Below, piece after piece: positions 1 through 7,770 of a DNA stretch of 33,549 nt; position 1 is the stretch's first letter, and every line of letters starts with the position of its first letter. The notes beneath the pieces were generated by a model. It saw only the letters and a list, made by a program, of their open reading frames with translations. It had not been told where the DNA came from and searched no databases. The translations under genes were made by a program, and so were the position numbers. Origin of the DNA: Nitrospinota bacterium (GTDB lineage Bacteria > Nitrospinota > Nitrospinia > UBA9942). The DNA lies in contig JACQBS010000163.1 in the NCBI GenBank assembly GCA_016194325.1, positions 1-33,549 of the forward strand. The letters run 5' to 3'.

Positions 1-204
1 ATTGATTCTCTTATCAAAGGTGATGGAGAAACCTGATTCATTCAGGTCATTTATATCTCTGAAGATATTTCGCGGAGAAGTGTTGAATTTTTCGGCAAGG
101 GAGTCGGGATTGCATTTTTCTCGGCTGTCAAGTATGCGGAGCATTGAGAGGAGCCTGTGTAACTTCCTTTTCCTGTCAGAAAATCTTTTAGATTTTGGGT
201 TCAT
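1..204 (-). CDS. HTH transcriptional regulator, N-terminal part (cut by window edge)
   Basis: Reading the minus strand from the ATG at 202-204 gives 68 codons that run off the window. The protein starts with a basic stretch (MNPKSKRFSDRKRK), followed by RLLSMLRILDS, LAEKFNTSPRNIFRDI and NDLNESGF. This is the usual shape of a DeoR/HTH_11 winged helix as found at the N terminus of WYL-domain (YafY-type) regulators. The C-terminal effector domain is outside the window, so the WYL assignment is inferred. An AAAGGA sequence lies about 9 nt before the ATG. The gene follows glmS on the same strand but has its own promoter-like region with repeated TTAACTAC boxes, which suggests autoregulation. Confidence 0.75.
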   Translation of the reverse strand, partial: MNPKSKRFSDRKRKLHRLLSMLRILDSREKCNPDSLAEKFNTSPRNIFRDINDLNESGFSITFDKRIN

Positions 205-278
205 TACCCAATCCTTTATTATAAAAATTAGGGTAGGTATTTTTTACTCTACAAGGGTATTTCTTACAAGAGTCATAA

Positions 279-327
279 TTAACTACTTATTAACTACACT
301 TTTGCATAATGTCAATAATGTAGTTAA
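279..327 (-). promoter_or_regulatory. Promoter and candidate operator of the HTH regulator
   Basis: On the minus strand, TTGACA (complement of 310-315) and TAATAA (complement of 287-292) are separated by exactly 17 nt, giving a sigma70-like promoter. Three copies of an 8-bp box surround it: TTAACTAC at 279-286 and 290-297 on the plus strand (11 bp apart, about one helical turn) and the inverted copy GTAGTTAA at 320-327. One box overlaps the -10 and one lies just upstream of the -35, as expected for a repressor operator. Binding by the adjacent regulator is an inference. Confidence 0.55.
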
Positions 328-344
328 ATGTGTATCCTGCTATA

Positions 345-2189
345 CTATGCCACAGTTACGGATTTTGCAAGAGACCTTGGCTTGTCTATGTTTCTCTTTA
401 AGGCTACTGCTGTGAAATAGGCAAAAAGCTGGGCTACAACCAATTCTAAGAATGGTGCGATTATATCCGGGACTTTTGGCAGGACAATCTCTTCATTGAA
501 TAGTTTCTCACTCTCCCTCTTGTCTCCAAAGTGAAATCCAATGATGAAGCCCTTTCTTGCCTTTATCTCCTCTGCACTCCCTGAAGAAAGCCTGTAGAGG
601 TCTTCATCACTCTTTGGAGGCATAAACATAATTGAGTATAGATTTTCATCTATCAGTGCAATAGTCCCGTGTTTTAAGAAGCCTGCAGGCATCCCCTCTG
701 CATGGACATAGGCAACCTCTTTCATCTTTAGAGATGACTCAAGTGCTATGGGATAATATTTCCCCCTGCCAAGATATAGCCAGTTATTTATGTGGGAATA
801 CTTTTGGGCTATTGTATGTATGAATCCCGATTTTTCATTAAGCACCCTCTGGATGATTTCAGGGAGGTGGGATATATGCCTTTCAATTTCAGTTTTATTC
901 TTAACAGTAAGTTTTTTATTTCTAACTGCTATTTCAATGGCAGCCATCAGTAATATAATCATCTGCGACAATGCCGCCTTTGTGCTGATTACACATATCT
1001 CAGGACCAGAACCCTGCAATATGGTATAGTCTGCAAGGCGGGCAATGGATGACCCCATTACATTTACAATTGCTGCAGTCTTTGCACCTTTATTTTTTGC
1101 ATATTTCAGTGCATTTAAGGTATCGTATGTCTCACCTGACTGTGATAAGGCTATAACAAGTGTATTTTTATCTATATGTGCAAGGTTCTTAAACTCATCC
1201 GAACTTATCGCAGGTGTAAAAATACCTGCAACGGAGGAGAACTGATACTCACCAATAAGGGACACATAGTAAGTGGTGCCTACCCCTATCAAATATGTCT
1301 TCTTACTCTCTATTATCATATCTGATATTTTTTTAATAAGGAGTTTATCAACCTGCAAGGCATTTATAACACACTGCGGCTGTTCATATATCTCCTTGAG
1401 CATGTAGTGGGGATAGCCGCCCTTTTTTGCCATGTCACTATCCCAGTGTATCTCTGTAATCTTTTTTCTGACAGTTTCTCCATTGGCAGTATTTTTTATA
1501 AAGTAGCGGTCTTTTGATACAACAGCATACTCGTCATCATCAAGCACAACTGCATTCTTTGTATAATCTATGAAGGCGTTAAAATCTGAGCCGATATAAT
1601 TTGTATCTCCTCCTATTCCTATTACCAGCGGGCTTTCCTTCTTTGCACAGAATATCTTATCCTTTTCATAAATAGTTACCATGGCAACAGCATATGTCCC
1701 CTCAAGCCTTTTAATAGCCTTTATAAATGCCTTTTCTACTGCATCGTGAGCCTGCCGAACCGAATCTTTTGATGATTTAAAATATTTTTCCACAAGATGG
1801 ACAATAACCTCTGTATCTGTCTCTGAGTGGAATTTATGCCCTTCGCGGGTAAGCTCTTTTTTTAATTCCTGATAATTGGATATAATCCCGTTATGGACAA
1901 GGGCAAAATCACCTTTACAGCTTAAATGCGGATGGGTATTTTCCTTCGTTACACCGCCGTGTGTAGCCCATCTCGTATGTGCAATCCCCAGCTTCCCATC
2001 AGGCTCTGATAACCTCTCTCTTTCATTTACCTCATCAACTGAGCCGATATTCTTTCTAACCTCAATACCGTGAGAGCCGAGTATCGCAATACCGCAGGAG
2101 TCGTAACCCCTATACTCAAGATGTCTTATGCTGTCAAGTAAAGGTATTCCAATATTTTTAAATCCAGCGATTCCGCTGATGCCGCACAT
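345..2189 (-). CDS. glmS: Glutamine--fructose-6-phosphate aminotransferase (isomerizing)
   Basis: Cytoplasmic enzyme converting fructose-6-phosphate and glutamine to glucosamine-6-phosphate, the first committed step to UDP-GlcNAc. The 614-aa length fits the family (E. coli about 609). The N-terminal glutaminase domain begins MCGISGIAG, with the nucleophile Cys2, and continues with RGYDSCGIAI and HTRWATHG. Two SIS domains follow, with the phosphosugar loop LSQSGETYDT. The isomerase residues are all present: the Lys and Glu of LKMKEVAY, the His of LKHG, and the Schiff-base Lys in the C-terminal LAKSVTVA. A GGAGG lies just before the ATG. It is 74 bp downstream of the GlmU-like gene on the same strand, so the two probably form one amino-sugar unit. 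Confidence 0.95.
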   Translation of the reverse strand: MCGISGIAGFKNIGIPLLDSIRHLEYRGYDSCGIAILGSHGIEVRKNIGSVDEVNERERLSEPDGKLGIAHTRWATHGGVTKENTHPHLSCKGDFALVHNGIISNYQELKKELTREGHKFHSETDTEVIVHLVEKYFKSSKDSVRQAHDAVEKAFIKAIKRLEGTYAVAMVTIYEKDKIFCAKKESPLVIGIGGDTNYIGSDFNAFIDYTKNAVVLDDDEYAVVSKDRYFIKNTANGETVRKKITEIHWDSDMAKKGGYPHYMLKEIYEQPQCVINALQVDKLLIKKISDMIIESKKTYLIGVGTTYYVSLIGEYQFSSVAGIFTPAISSDEFKNLAHIDKNTLVIALSQSGETYDTLNALKYAKNKGAKTAAIVNVMGSSIARLADYTILQGSGPEICVISTKAALSQMIILLMAAIEIAVRNKKLTVKNKTEIERHISHLPEIIQRVLNEKSGFIHTIAQKYSHINNWLYLGRGKYYPIALESSLKMKEVAYVHAEGMPAGFLKHGTIALIDENLYSIMFMPPKSDEDLYRLSSGSAEEIKARKGFIIGFHFGDKRESEKLFNEEIVLPKVPDIIAPFLELVVAQLFAYFTAVALKRNIDKPRSLAKSVTVA

Positions 2190-2206
2190 GAAACCTCCAA
2201 AAAAAT

Positions 2207-2268
2207 AGTAGGAAGTAAGAAGTAAGAAGATATCTAAACTTTCTACTTTCTACTTCCTACTTCTTACT
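2207..2268. repeat. Intergenic dyad built from AGTAAGA-type 7-bp units
   Basis: Left arm 2207-2229 is made of variants of AGTAAGA/AGTAGGA; right arm 2239-2268 is their reverse complement, so the RNA would fold into a long imperfect hairpin. It fills the gap between the GlmU-like gene and glmS and includes the GlmU-like stop codon. It may act as a processing site or attenuator, but it has no T-run of a classical terminator. Confidence 0.7.
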
Positions 2269-3472
2269 GCATTTTCGGGTAAGTATAATGATGGGGTATC
2301 TTGACCTTAGAATCAATCACTGCCCCTGCCATTATCGTATTACCTGAGCCGATTATCACATCATCGCCGACAAAGGCACCAAGTTTATTTAGATTCGTAT
2401 CCATGCTCTTTTTATTTACAGTAGATTTAACAGTGCTTCTATCCAGATTTCCATTTATAGTCATAATCCCTGAGCCGATATCAACATTATTTCCTATAAC
2501 ACTATCACCTATAAATGAGAGCCTCCCAATCCGTGAATTTCCGGAGAGGATGCAGTTTTTAAGTTCAACACCGTAACCTATGATGCACCCCTTTCCCACA
2601 GATGTGTATTTTCTTATCAGGACATTGTTTCCTATAAAGCTATCCGCACCGATGAATGATGGCCCCTCAATTATAGTGCCGGAGCGAATCTCTACATTAT
2701 CCTCTATCTGAACAGGACCTTCAATCCTTACATCCCCTATAAGGCGGGCTGATTTTGAAATAGATGCCTTCCCCCACGAATCCATTATGATTTTATTTGC
2801 AATGAGTATATCCCACGGGTATGCAATATCTATCCACTCCCCTTCCCATATTGACGCCTTCAAACCAATTTCTTTAATGAGACTTCCAAGAGCTAATTCC
2901 ATATTAAATTTTGTCTTCTCTAAGACTGAGAAGAACCTGCTTGGCAGTATGAAGACACCAGACAGCACATAATTGCCCAAATCCCCTTTTTTTGGTTTTT
3001 CTATTATCTTTGTAATCCTCATTTCATTGTCAAGATAGACATTCCCGAACATCTTTGTTGAAGGGGTTAAACAAACAGAGGCGACTGGCTCCTTTGCCAT
3101 ATTGAAGGACTGAAGGGTATAATTAAATATATTTGCCGATGTTATAATATCGCCATACACAAGCATGAAGTATTCACCGGGGTTAAATCTATCCTTTACC
3201 TTATAGACTGCATTACCAATACCCGCCAGCTTTTCCTGATATACATAGTGAATACTTACACCAAAATCTGCACCCCTCTCAAAATGGCGGACAATTGTAT
3301 CCGCCTCATGCCCAACAACAATATTTATTACATTTATCCCGCTCTCCTTGAGAAGTCTTATGGTGTTTTCCAGTATAAATCTGCCACCGACATTTATCAT
3401 TGGCTTTGGTCTCGTGGTGGTGAATGGAGCTAAATTTGTCCCCTTCCCTGCTGCCAGTATTAGTGCCTTCAT
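2264..3472 (-). CDS. GlmU-like sugar-1-phosphate nucleotidylyltransferase / acetyltransferase
   Basis: Predicted two-domain enzyme of UDP-GlcNAc or related NDP-sugar synthesis (archaeal-type bifunctional GlmU-like family, 402 aa). The start MKALILAAGKG is chosen because GGAGG precedes it. The N-terminal Rossmann-like domain (about 1-235) has the AAGKGT loop, the TRPKPM signature and the metal-site-like VYGDI. The C-terminal half (about 245-402) is a left-handed beta-helix of hexapeptide repeats (IGADSFIGNNVLI, IGDSVIGNNV, VGDDVIIGSG). Position 13, normally the catalytic Arg of GxGTRLxPLT, is Asn here (AAT codon), which raises doubt about nucleotidyl transfer. Co-orientation with glmS supports an amino-sugar role. 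The exact sugar is not determined by sequence. Confidence 0.8.
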   Translation of the reverse strand: MKALILAAGKGTNLAPFTTTRPKPMINVGGRFILENTIRLLKESGINVINIVVGHEADTIVRHFERGADFGVSIHYVYQEKLAGIGNAVYKVKDRFNPGEYFMLVYGDIITSANIFNYTLQSFNMAKEPVASVCLTPSTKMFGNVYLDNEMRITKIIEKPKKGDLGNYVLSGVFILPSRFFSVLEKTKFNMELALGSLIKEIGLKASIWEGEWIDIAYPWDILIANKIIMDSWGKASISKSARLIGDVRIEGPVQIEDNVEIRSGTIIEGPSFIGADSFIGNNVLIRKYTSVGKGCIIGYGVELKNCILSGNSRIGRLSFIGDSVIGNNVDIGSGIMTINGNLDRSTVKSTVNKKSMDTNLNKLGAFVGDDVIIGSGNTIMAGAVIDSKVKIPHHYTYPKMQ

Positions 3473-3561
3473 AATAACCTCCAAAAGTAGTGACAAGTGT
3501 TAGTAAAACCTTATCAATGTAAATGATTATCTAATAGAATCTTCAGGATTTCAAGGAATTT

Positions 3562-3609
3562 ATGATTTACATCATGGTTTCAACCTTTTGCTTTTTATAG
3601 TATTATAAT
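3562..3609 (+). promoter_or_regulatory. FNR/CRP-type box and promoter of the CopD-like operon
   Basis: ATGATttacATCAT at 3562-3575 differs from the FNR consensus TTGATnnnnATCAA only at its outermost base pair. A TATAGT at 3596-3601 would place the box near -41, the class II activator position. A perfect TATAAT also sits at 3604-3609, six bases before the ATG, which would give a leaderless transcript. The box is upstream of the gene at 3616 and could control the three-gene plus-strand cluster. The regulator identity is inferred. Confidence 0.55.
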
Positions 3610-3615
3610 TAATAT

Positions 3616-4119
3616 ATGAGCTTCTATCTATTTACAGTCTATCTTCATATATTTGCGGCATTTGTATGGCTCGGGGGGATGCTATTCCTTGCATTTGTGC
3701 TTGCACCTGTTTCACGGAAGATTGACCCGCCTTCGTTGAGGGGAAATTTATTGAAGGTCATTGGGACAAGGTTCAGGATTGTCGGGTGGATATGTATAGT
3801 AACACTGATTATTACGGGGTTCTTAAATATATTCAACAAGGGGATGACCCATGAGATATTCCTGCCCGAACAGATGTTTGGGACAGAATTTGGAAGGACT
3901 CTGGCAATGAAATTGACAGTTGTTACCTTAATGATTATATTAAGTATTATCCATGATTTTTTTGTAGGGCCGCGAATGACCGCACTCTTGCAAAATAGTA
4001 AGCCGGGGGAACAGAATCCTGAATTACAAAAAATGAGATGGCAGGTCTCATGGCTTGCAAGATTAAATACAGTATTTGCCGTATTAGTAATATTTTTTGC
4101 TGCCAAACTGGCAAGGTAA
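3616..4119 (+). CDS. CopD-family / 4-TM membrane protein
   Basis: Integral membrane protein of 167 aa with four predicted helices: about 4-30 (YLHIFAAFVWLGGMLFLAFV), 50-75 (RIVGWICIVTLIITGFLNI), 95-117 and 146-166. His residues near the start of helix 1 (YLH) and in helix 3 (IIHDF) could bind heme or copper, as in CopD-like proteins. No signal peptide beyond helix 1. No Shine-Dalgarno is visible; TATAAT lies six bases before the ATG. It leads a cluster with a membrane oxidase-like/DUF1858 protein and an FmdE-like protein, preceded by an FNR-type box, suggesting an anaerobic or redox-linked job. Copper transport is not proven. Confidence 0.7.
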   Translation: MSFYLFTVYLHIFAAFVWLGGMLFLAFVLAPVSRKIDPPSLRGNLLKVIGTRFRIVGWICIVTLIITGFLNIFNKGMTHEIFLPEQMFGTEFGRTLAMKLTVVTLMIILSIIHDFFVGPRMTALLQNSKPGEQNPELQKMRWQVSWLARLNTVFAVLVIFFAAKLAR

Positions 4120-4131
4120 CATAAACTATTC

Positions 4132-4262
4132 AGCCACGAATTGACACGAATATTCACGAATTTATAAGGCAGGTAAAGGTGAGGTAAAGATAAAGGCAGA
4201 GAAAATCTTTGCCTTTACCGTATCTTTAAAAAATTAGTGTTAATTCGTGCTCATTCGTGGCT
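4132..4262. repeat. Nested intergenic palindrome (CACGAAT arms)
   Basis: The outer arms are variants of AGCCACGAATTGACACGAAT (from 4132) and the reverse-complement family ATTCGTGCTCATTCGTGGCT (to 4262). Inside lies a second dyad, AAAGATAAAGGCA against TGCCTTTACCGTATCTTT (about 4188-4229). The element fills the space between the CopD-like gene and the following gene, ending about 10 bp before that gene's GGAGG. Same general build as the elements at 5289 and 9605. Confidence 0.75.
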
Positions 4263-4285
4263 AAAATTTTAGGAGGTTTTAAAAG

Positions 4286-5284
4286 ATGGAGAAGTATCCA
4301 AAGCTTTTTGTTAAGGTAAGTATATTTTATCTCTTGTTCGGTATAGTCTTCGGACTTTTGATAGCTACCAATGTCGTCAGCGGATTAAACTATACATTTG
4401 TTCATGTCCATTTCAATCTTATTGGTTTTATGTCCATGATGCTATTCGGCGTAGCTTATCATATATTACCGAGGTTTAATGCACAACCTTTGAAGTGGCC
4501 CAAATTAGTCCCCATTCATTTTTATGGAGTGAACATTGGTCTAATCGGGATGTTGTTTGCATATCTGATAGGGGGCTTCTGGTCTTCTGACTGGAAGACA
4601 ATACTGTTTCACATATTCTCAACAGTAACTGCTGTATCTATAATGTTATTCATAGTCAATATATATACAGTCCTTACCCCTCCAGCCCCTGTTCCACAGC
4701 CAAAAACAGAGGAGAAGGCAAAGGAACCAGTAAAAGAGACACCAGCTCCAGTTACTGCACAAAAAGAGGTTATAACTGCAGAAATGAAGGTCTCTGATGT
4801 GCTTGAAAAATGGCCGCATCTCTTGGCTGTTTTTGTTGAGAGCGGTTTTGCGGCACTTGCAAACCCAACTGCAAGGGCTACCTTTGCAAGAATGATAACA
4901 ATAAAACAGGCATGCAAGGTGCACAATTTAGGTCTGGATAACTTTATCCAGAAGATAAATGATTCACTTAATGGCAAGGGCGGCAGGACAGCACCACTGC
5001 CAAAAGCAACACCGACACCTCCTGCAAAACCCATGCAGAAAGGCCCTGTAATAAAAAGAGGGGATAAGTGCAGTAAGGAGATTATGATTGGAGATTTAAT
5101 CGGCGTTTATCCGGAGACAAAAAAGATATTTGAAAAACATTATGGTGCTGGATGCTTCTCATGTCCGGGGCAGGCAACTGAAACTGTAGCCCAGACTGCT
5201 ATGATGCACAATATCTCGGCTGATAGCATAGTTAAGGAAATAAACGACGAGATTGAGAAGGCACTTGCAGGAACAAAAACCTAA
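4286..5284 (+). CDS. Oxidase-subunit-I-like membrane domain fused to two DUF1858 domains
   Basis: A 332-aa fusion. Residues 8-130 contain four membrane helices; helix 2 reads FVHVHFNLIGFM...GVAYHILPRF, with His40, His42 and His59, resembling the heme-ligand helices of heme-copper oxidase/NO-reductase subunit I. A Pro/Lys/Glu-rich linker (131-163) follows. The first DUF1858-like domain (about 165-227) has no cysteines at the motif position. After a second Pro-rich linker comes a second DUF1858 domain (about 263-322) carrying GCFSCPG (Cys290, Cys293). DUF1858 domains are often associated with hybrid-cluster and other redox proteins. AGGAGG precedes the ATG. Likely a membrane-anchored redox or sensor protein. 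It is far too short to be a full oxidase, and the substrate is unknown. Confidence 0.7.
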   Translation: MEKYPKLFVKVSIFYLLFGIVFGLLIATNVVSGLNYTFVHVHFNLIGFMSMMLFGVAYHILPRFNAQPLKWPKLVPIHFYGVNIGLIGMLFAYLIGGFWSSDWKTILFHIFSTVTAVSIMLFIVNIYTVLTPPAPVPQPKTEEKAKEPVKETPAPVTAQKEVITAEMKVSDVLEKWPHLLAVFVESGFAALANPTARATFARMITIKQACKVHNLGLDNFIQKINDSLNGKGGRTAPLPKATPTPPAKPMQKGPVIKRGDKCSKEIMIGDLIGVYPETKKIFEKHYGAGCFSCPGQATETVAQTAMMHNISADSIVKEINDEIEKALAGTKT

Positions 5285-5288
5285 TAAA

Positions 5289-5382
5289 ACCACAGATAAA
5301 CACAGATGAACACAGATTTTTTTTAAATCTTTTTTCTATTTGTGTTTATCCGTGTTCATCTGTGGTTGCTTTTATAATTTCC
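5289..5382. repeat. Intergenic palindrome (CACAGAT arms) with conserved tail
   Basis: The left arm repeats the CACAGAT motif (from 5289) and the right arm carries ATCTGTGGT (to 5366), separated by an AT core TTTTTTTTAAATCTTTTTT. The 3' flank TTGCTTTTATAATTTCCTA is shared with the elements at 9605 and 26621. The element lies between two co-directional genes and ends just before the AAGGAGG of the next gene. Confidence 0.8.
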
Positions 5383-5401
5383 TAAGAAGGAGGTTTGGAA
5401 A

Positions 5402-6037
5402 ATGTCAGAAGGACAGAGCAACTGGAAACAGAATTTTTTTGAAAAGGCTGAATCAATTGTATTGACAGATCCCCTTGCATTTACACTTGGTGCAACTGAA
5501 AAGGAAGGGCAGATCGTATTTAAATATGCAGATGCAGTAAAATTAGCCGGGCACTCATGTGCCGCAGTATCAGGTGCATATAAAATAACTGCAAAGGCAC
5601 TCAAGGCACTGTATGGCAAAGATACACCTGTCAGGGGGAATATAAAGGTTACAATAAAAGGAGGGGCTACAGACCTTGCCTATGGGCCAATGTCTCAGGT
5701 CATATCTTTTATAACAGGTGCTGCACCTGTAACAGGTTTTAGAGGTCTCGGCGGGCAATTTAACAGGCAGAATCTCCTTATATTTGATGAGAAAAATTTT
5801 GAATATAATACTTTTATATTTCAGAGGCTGGACAACGGTAAAAAAGTTAAAGTGGTTTATGATACATCTTCACTCCCCCAGGACCCTGCAATGGGTGAAT
5901 TGATGGGTGAGGTGCTTTCAGGAACTGCCTCAAAAGAGGAACATGAGGAATTTATCAAGATGTGGCAGGGGAATGTGAAGAGGATTCTGTTAGAGGATGA
6001 TAAATACCCCGGGCTATTTAAGGTAGAGGTAACCTAA
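5402..6037 (+). CDS. FmdE-like domain protein
   Basis: Soluble 211-aa protein with no signal peptide or membrane helix. The segment at about 40-130 (KYADAVKLAGHSCAAVSGAY, then GNIKVTIKGG, ATDLAYGPMSQVISFITGA, FRGLGGQF) resembles the FmdE family domain of formylmethanofuran dehydrogenase subunit E. The HxC motif (His51, Cys53) stands where that family has its metal-binding His/Cys. The C-terminal zinc ribbon of archaeal FmdE is absent. In bacteria such stand-alone FmdE-like proteins have no firm function; a metal- or redox-related role is likely from its neighbours. GGAGG is well placed before the ATG. Last gene of the FNR-box cluster. Confidence 0.7.
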   Translation: MSEGQSNWKQNFFEKAESIVLTDPLAFTLGATEKEGQIVFKYADAVKLAGHSCAAVSGAYKITAKALKALYGKDTPVRGNIKVTIKGGATDLAYGPMSQVISFITGAAPVTGFRGLGGQFNRQNLLIFDEKNFEYNTFIFQRLDNGKKVKVVYDTSSLPQDPAMGELMGEVLSGTASKEEHEEFIKMWQGNVKRILLEDDKYPGLFKVEVT

Positions 6038-6058
6038 AATCCGATTTAGGATTTTGGG
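6033..6058 (+). terminator. Hairpin at the end of the FmdE-like gene
   Basis: CCTAAAATCC (6033-6042), loop GATTTA, GGATTTTGGG (6049-6058) forms a 10-bp stem with one G-U pair, starting inside the stop codon of the FmdE-like gene. There is no T-run after it, so intrinsic termination is only possible. Confidence 0.4.
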
Positions 6059-6144
6059 GCAATTGACAGATAGAGAATATTGCATTATATTTAATAGCAA
6101 GTAAGTCGCCTTATTTGAACAACTGGGGTGGAGCGGCAGTATGT

Positions 6145-6570
6145 TTATTTCTTCCAAGCTATATGACAATTGATTTCATGCTTTTCATATTCACTCAAAA
6201 CATCGGTGCAGAAGATTTGTAACTTTTTATCATTGTGTTTCTTAGCCAATTCATATAGGCAAATAAACATCTTTTTACCCGTTTCGGTCTGTTTATAGTT
6301 TTTCTTCTGGAAGTTATGCTGGGCGCATAATGTCTGCCCGTTTTCTATCTCTGCTTTTCCTCCCAAATCTTTGGGTTTTATATGGTCGGCATGTATTTCT
6401 ACTCCATCTTTTATTCCACGCCCGCAGATGACACATCTGTAAGTAGGTGATTCAATCAAAACCAAAGAAGGTGTATATTCCACAAAAGGATCATCCGTGG
6501 AAAAAGTATCCTGCTGTAAATTGTTATCGTTATAAAGATATGAGAGAAATATTATTAACAAAACCATCAT
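6145..6570 (-). CDS. HNH endonuclease domain protein, short paralogue
   Basis: A 141-aa protein with a C-terminal HNH fold: CVICGRG (zinc Cys pair), VEIHADHIKPKDLGG (His/Asp-His metal site) and ENGQTLCAQHN (Cys and catalytic His-Asn). These segments closely match the HNH protein at 7771-8370 (IEIHADHIKPK, DNGQTLCTQHN), so the two are paralogues. The 45 residues before the HNH do not match the winged-helix N terminus of that protein, and no convincing ribosome binding site precedes the ATG. It may be a truncated or rearranged copy left by duplication, or a separate small HNH nuclease. It faces away from the methyltransferase operon across about 200 bp. Confidence 0.6.
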   Translation of the reverse strand: MMVLLIIFLSYLYNDNNLQQDTFSTDDPFVEYTPSLVLIESPTYRCVICGRGIKDGVEIHADHIKPKDLGGKAEIENGQTLCAQHNFQKKNYKQTETGKKMFICLYELAKKHNDKKLQIFCTDVLSEYEKHEINCHIAWKK

Positions 6571-6775
6571 AATAGAACATTTCTACTTTGGCTTGACAGG
6601 TGAAAAAAAATGCCTTGACTCTCCTATGTCCTTCCAATAAACTTTACATACCATAAGAAGAGTGAATATTTGTCTTAAGATTAGCCGATTAAAAAAGATA
6701 CTGAAATGGCTACAGCGTCAGCAGAAAATTTTATAAAGAGCCTTCGGAATGGTTTGAAATAGAGGATTGAAAAAT

Positions 6776-7768
6776 ATGCTTACAGCAAAAAATATCTCTA
6801 AAAATCTTAAAGTAAGTAAAAAGCCGAGCAAATATAAAAAAACCGCTTCTCCTGTTCCCTTTCCAGTTTTAAAACATAACGGGACAAGTTTAAAGCATAA
6901 CGTGACCGGTTTAATAAAAGAACAAGATGCAAGTTATGTTGAGGTTGACAAACAGATTATTGTCTCAAGAGCTTCTTATCCTGCCGATTTGTATTTCAAT
7001 AGGAACTCAATACAGATATATAATACTGATATTTTAAAAACAGAAAGCATTAAGAAAAATTCAATAGATTTAATAGTAACCTCTCCTCCATATAATGTGG
7101 ATATTCAGTATAACTCTCATAACGATACAATGGATTATGGTGATTACCTGTCATTTACAAAAAAATGGCTTGAGAGGTGTTATGATTTTTTGAAAGACGA
7201 TGGACGGTTTTGTCTTAATATCCCACTTGATAAAAACAAGGGCGGTCAGCAGAGTGTTTGTGCAGATATAACTACAATTGCAAAGCAAATAGGTTTTAAA
7301 TATCACTCTACAATTATCTGGAATGAGCAGAATATCTCGCGCAGAACTGCGTGGGGGTCATGGCTTTCCGCCTCTGCACCTTATGTTATAGCACCTGTTG
7401 AGGTAATAGTTATCCTTTATAAAAAGGAATGGAAAAAGACAAGCGGAAGTCGAAAATCAGATATAACCAAGAGAGAGTTTATGGAATGGACAAATGGTGT
7501 TTGGAATTTCAGTGGCGAGAGCAAGAAAAGGATTGGACATCCTGCTCCTTTTCCTCTTGAATTGCCAAGAAGATGTATAAAACTGTTTAGCTTTGTTGGA
7601 GACACGATACTTGATCCTTTTCTTGGAAGTGGTTCAACATTACTTGCATGCAGGCAAACTGATAGAAAGGGTATTGGGATTGATATTGACAAAAAATATT
7701 GTGAGTTGGCAAAAAAACGGATTCTGACCGAAGGACGGATAAATCAACTCAAGTTCGATACGGTGTAA
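6776..7768 (+). CDS. Beta-class site-specific DNA methyltransferase (m4C or m6A)
   Basis: A 330-aa amino-methyltransferase of a restriction-modification system. Motif IV TSPPYNV (about 102-108) precedes the SAM-binding DPFLGSGST (about 280-288), the order of the beta class; SPPY-type motifs occur in both N4-cytosine and N6-adenine enzymes, so the base is not certain. The first 60-70 residues are Lys-rich and not part of the fold. The ATG at 6776 is preferred over the TTG at 6767 because AGAGGA sits 9 nt before it. Two bp after the stop comes an HNH endonuclease, its likely partner. The recognition sequence cannot be read from the protein. Confidence 0.88.
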   Translation: MLTAKNISKNLKVSKKPSKYKKTASPVPFPVLKHNGTSLKHNVTGLIKEQDASYVEVDKQIIVSRASYPADLYFNRNSIQIYNTDILKTESIKKNSIDLIVTSPPYNVDIQYNSHNDTMDYGDYLSFTKKWLERCYDFLKDDGRFCLNIPLDKNKGGQQSVCADITTIAKQIGFKYHSTIIWNEQNISRRTAWGSWLSASAPYVIAPVEVIVILYKKEWKKTSGSRKSDITKREFMEWTNGVWNFSGESKKRIGHPAPFPLELPRRCIKLFSFVGDTILDPFLGSGSTLLACRQTDRKGIGIDIDKKYCELAKKRILTEGRINQLKFDTV

Positions 7769-7770
7769 AT

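Noticed and set aside
2..415. 137-codon plus-strand frame at the window start
   Set aside because: It is antisense to the HTH regulator and glmS end; the minus-strand reading gives a recognisable protein.
4609..5034. Minus-strand frames opposite the DUF1858 fusion gene
   Set aside because: Shadow frames caused by base composition; the plus-strand product has clear domains and a good start.
6690..6775. Short plus-strand frames before the methyltransferase (MATASAENFIK..., KKILKWLQRQQ...)
   Set aside because: Too short, no ribosome binding site, and no recognised similarity; treated as leader sequence.
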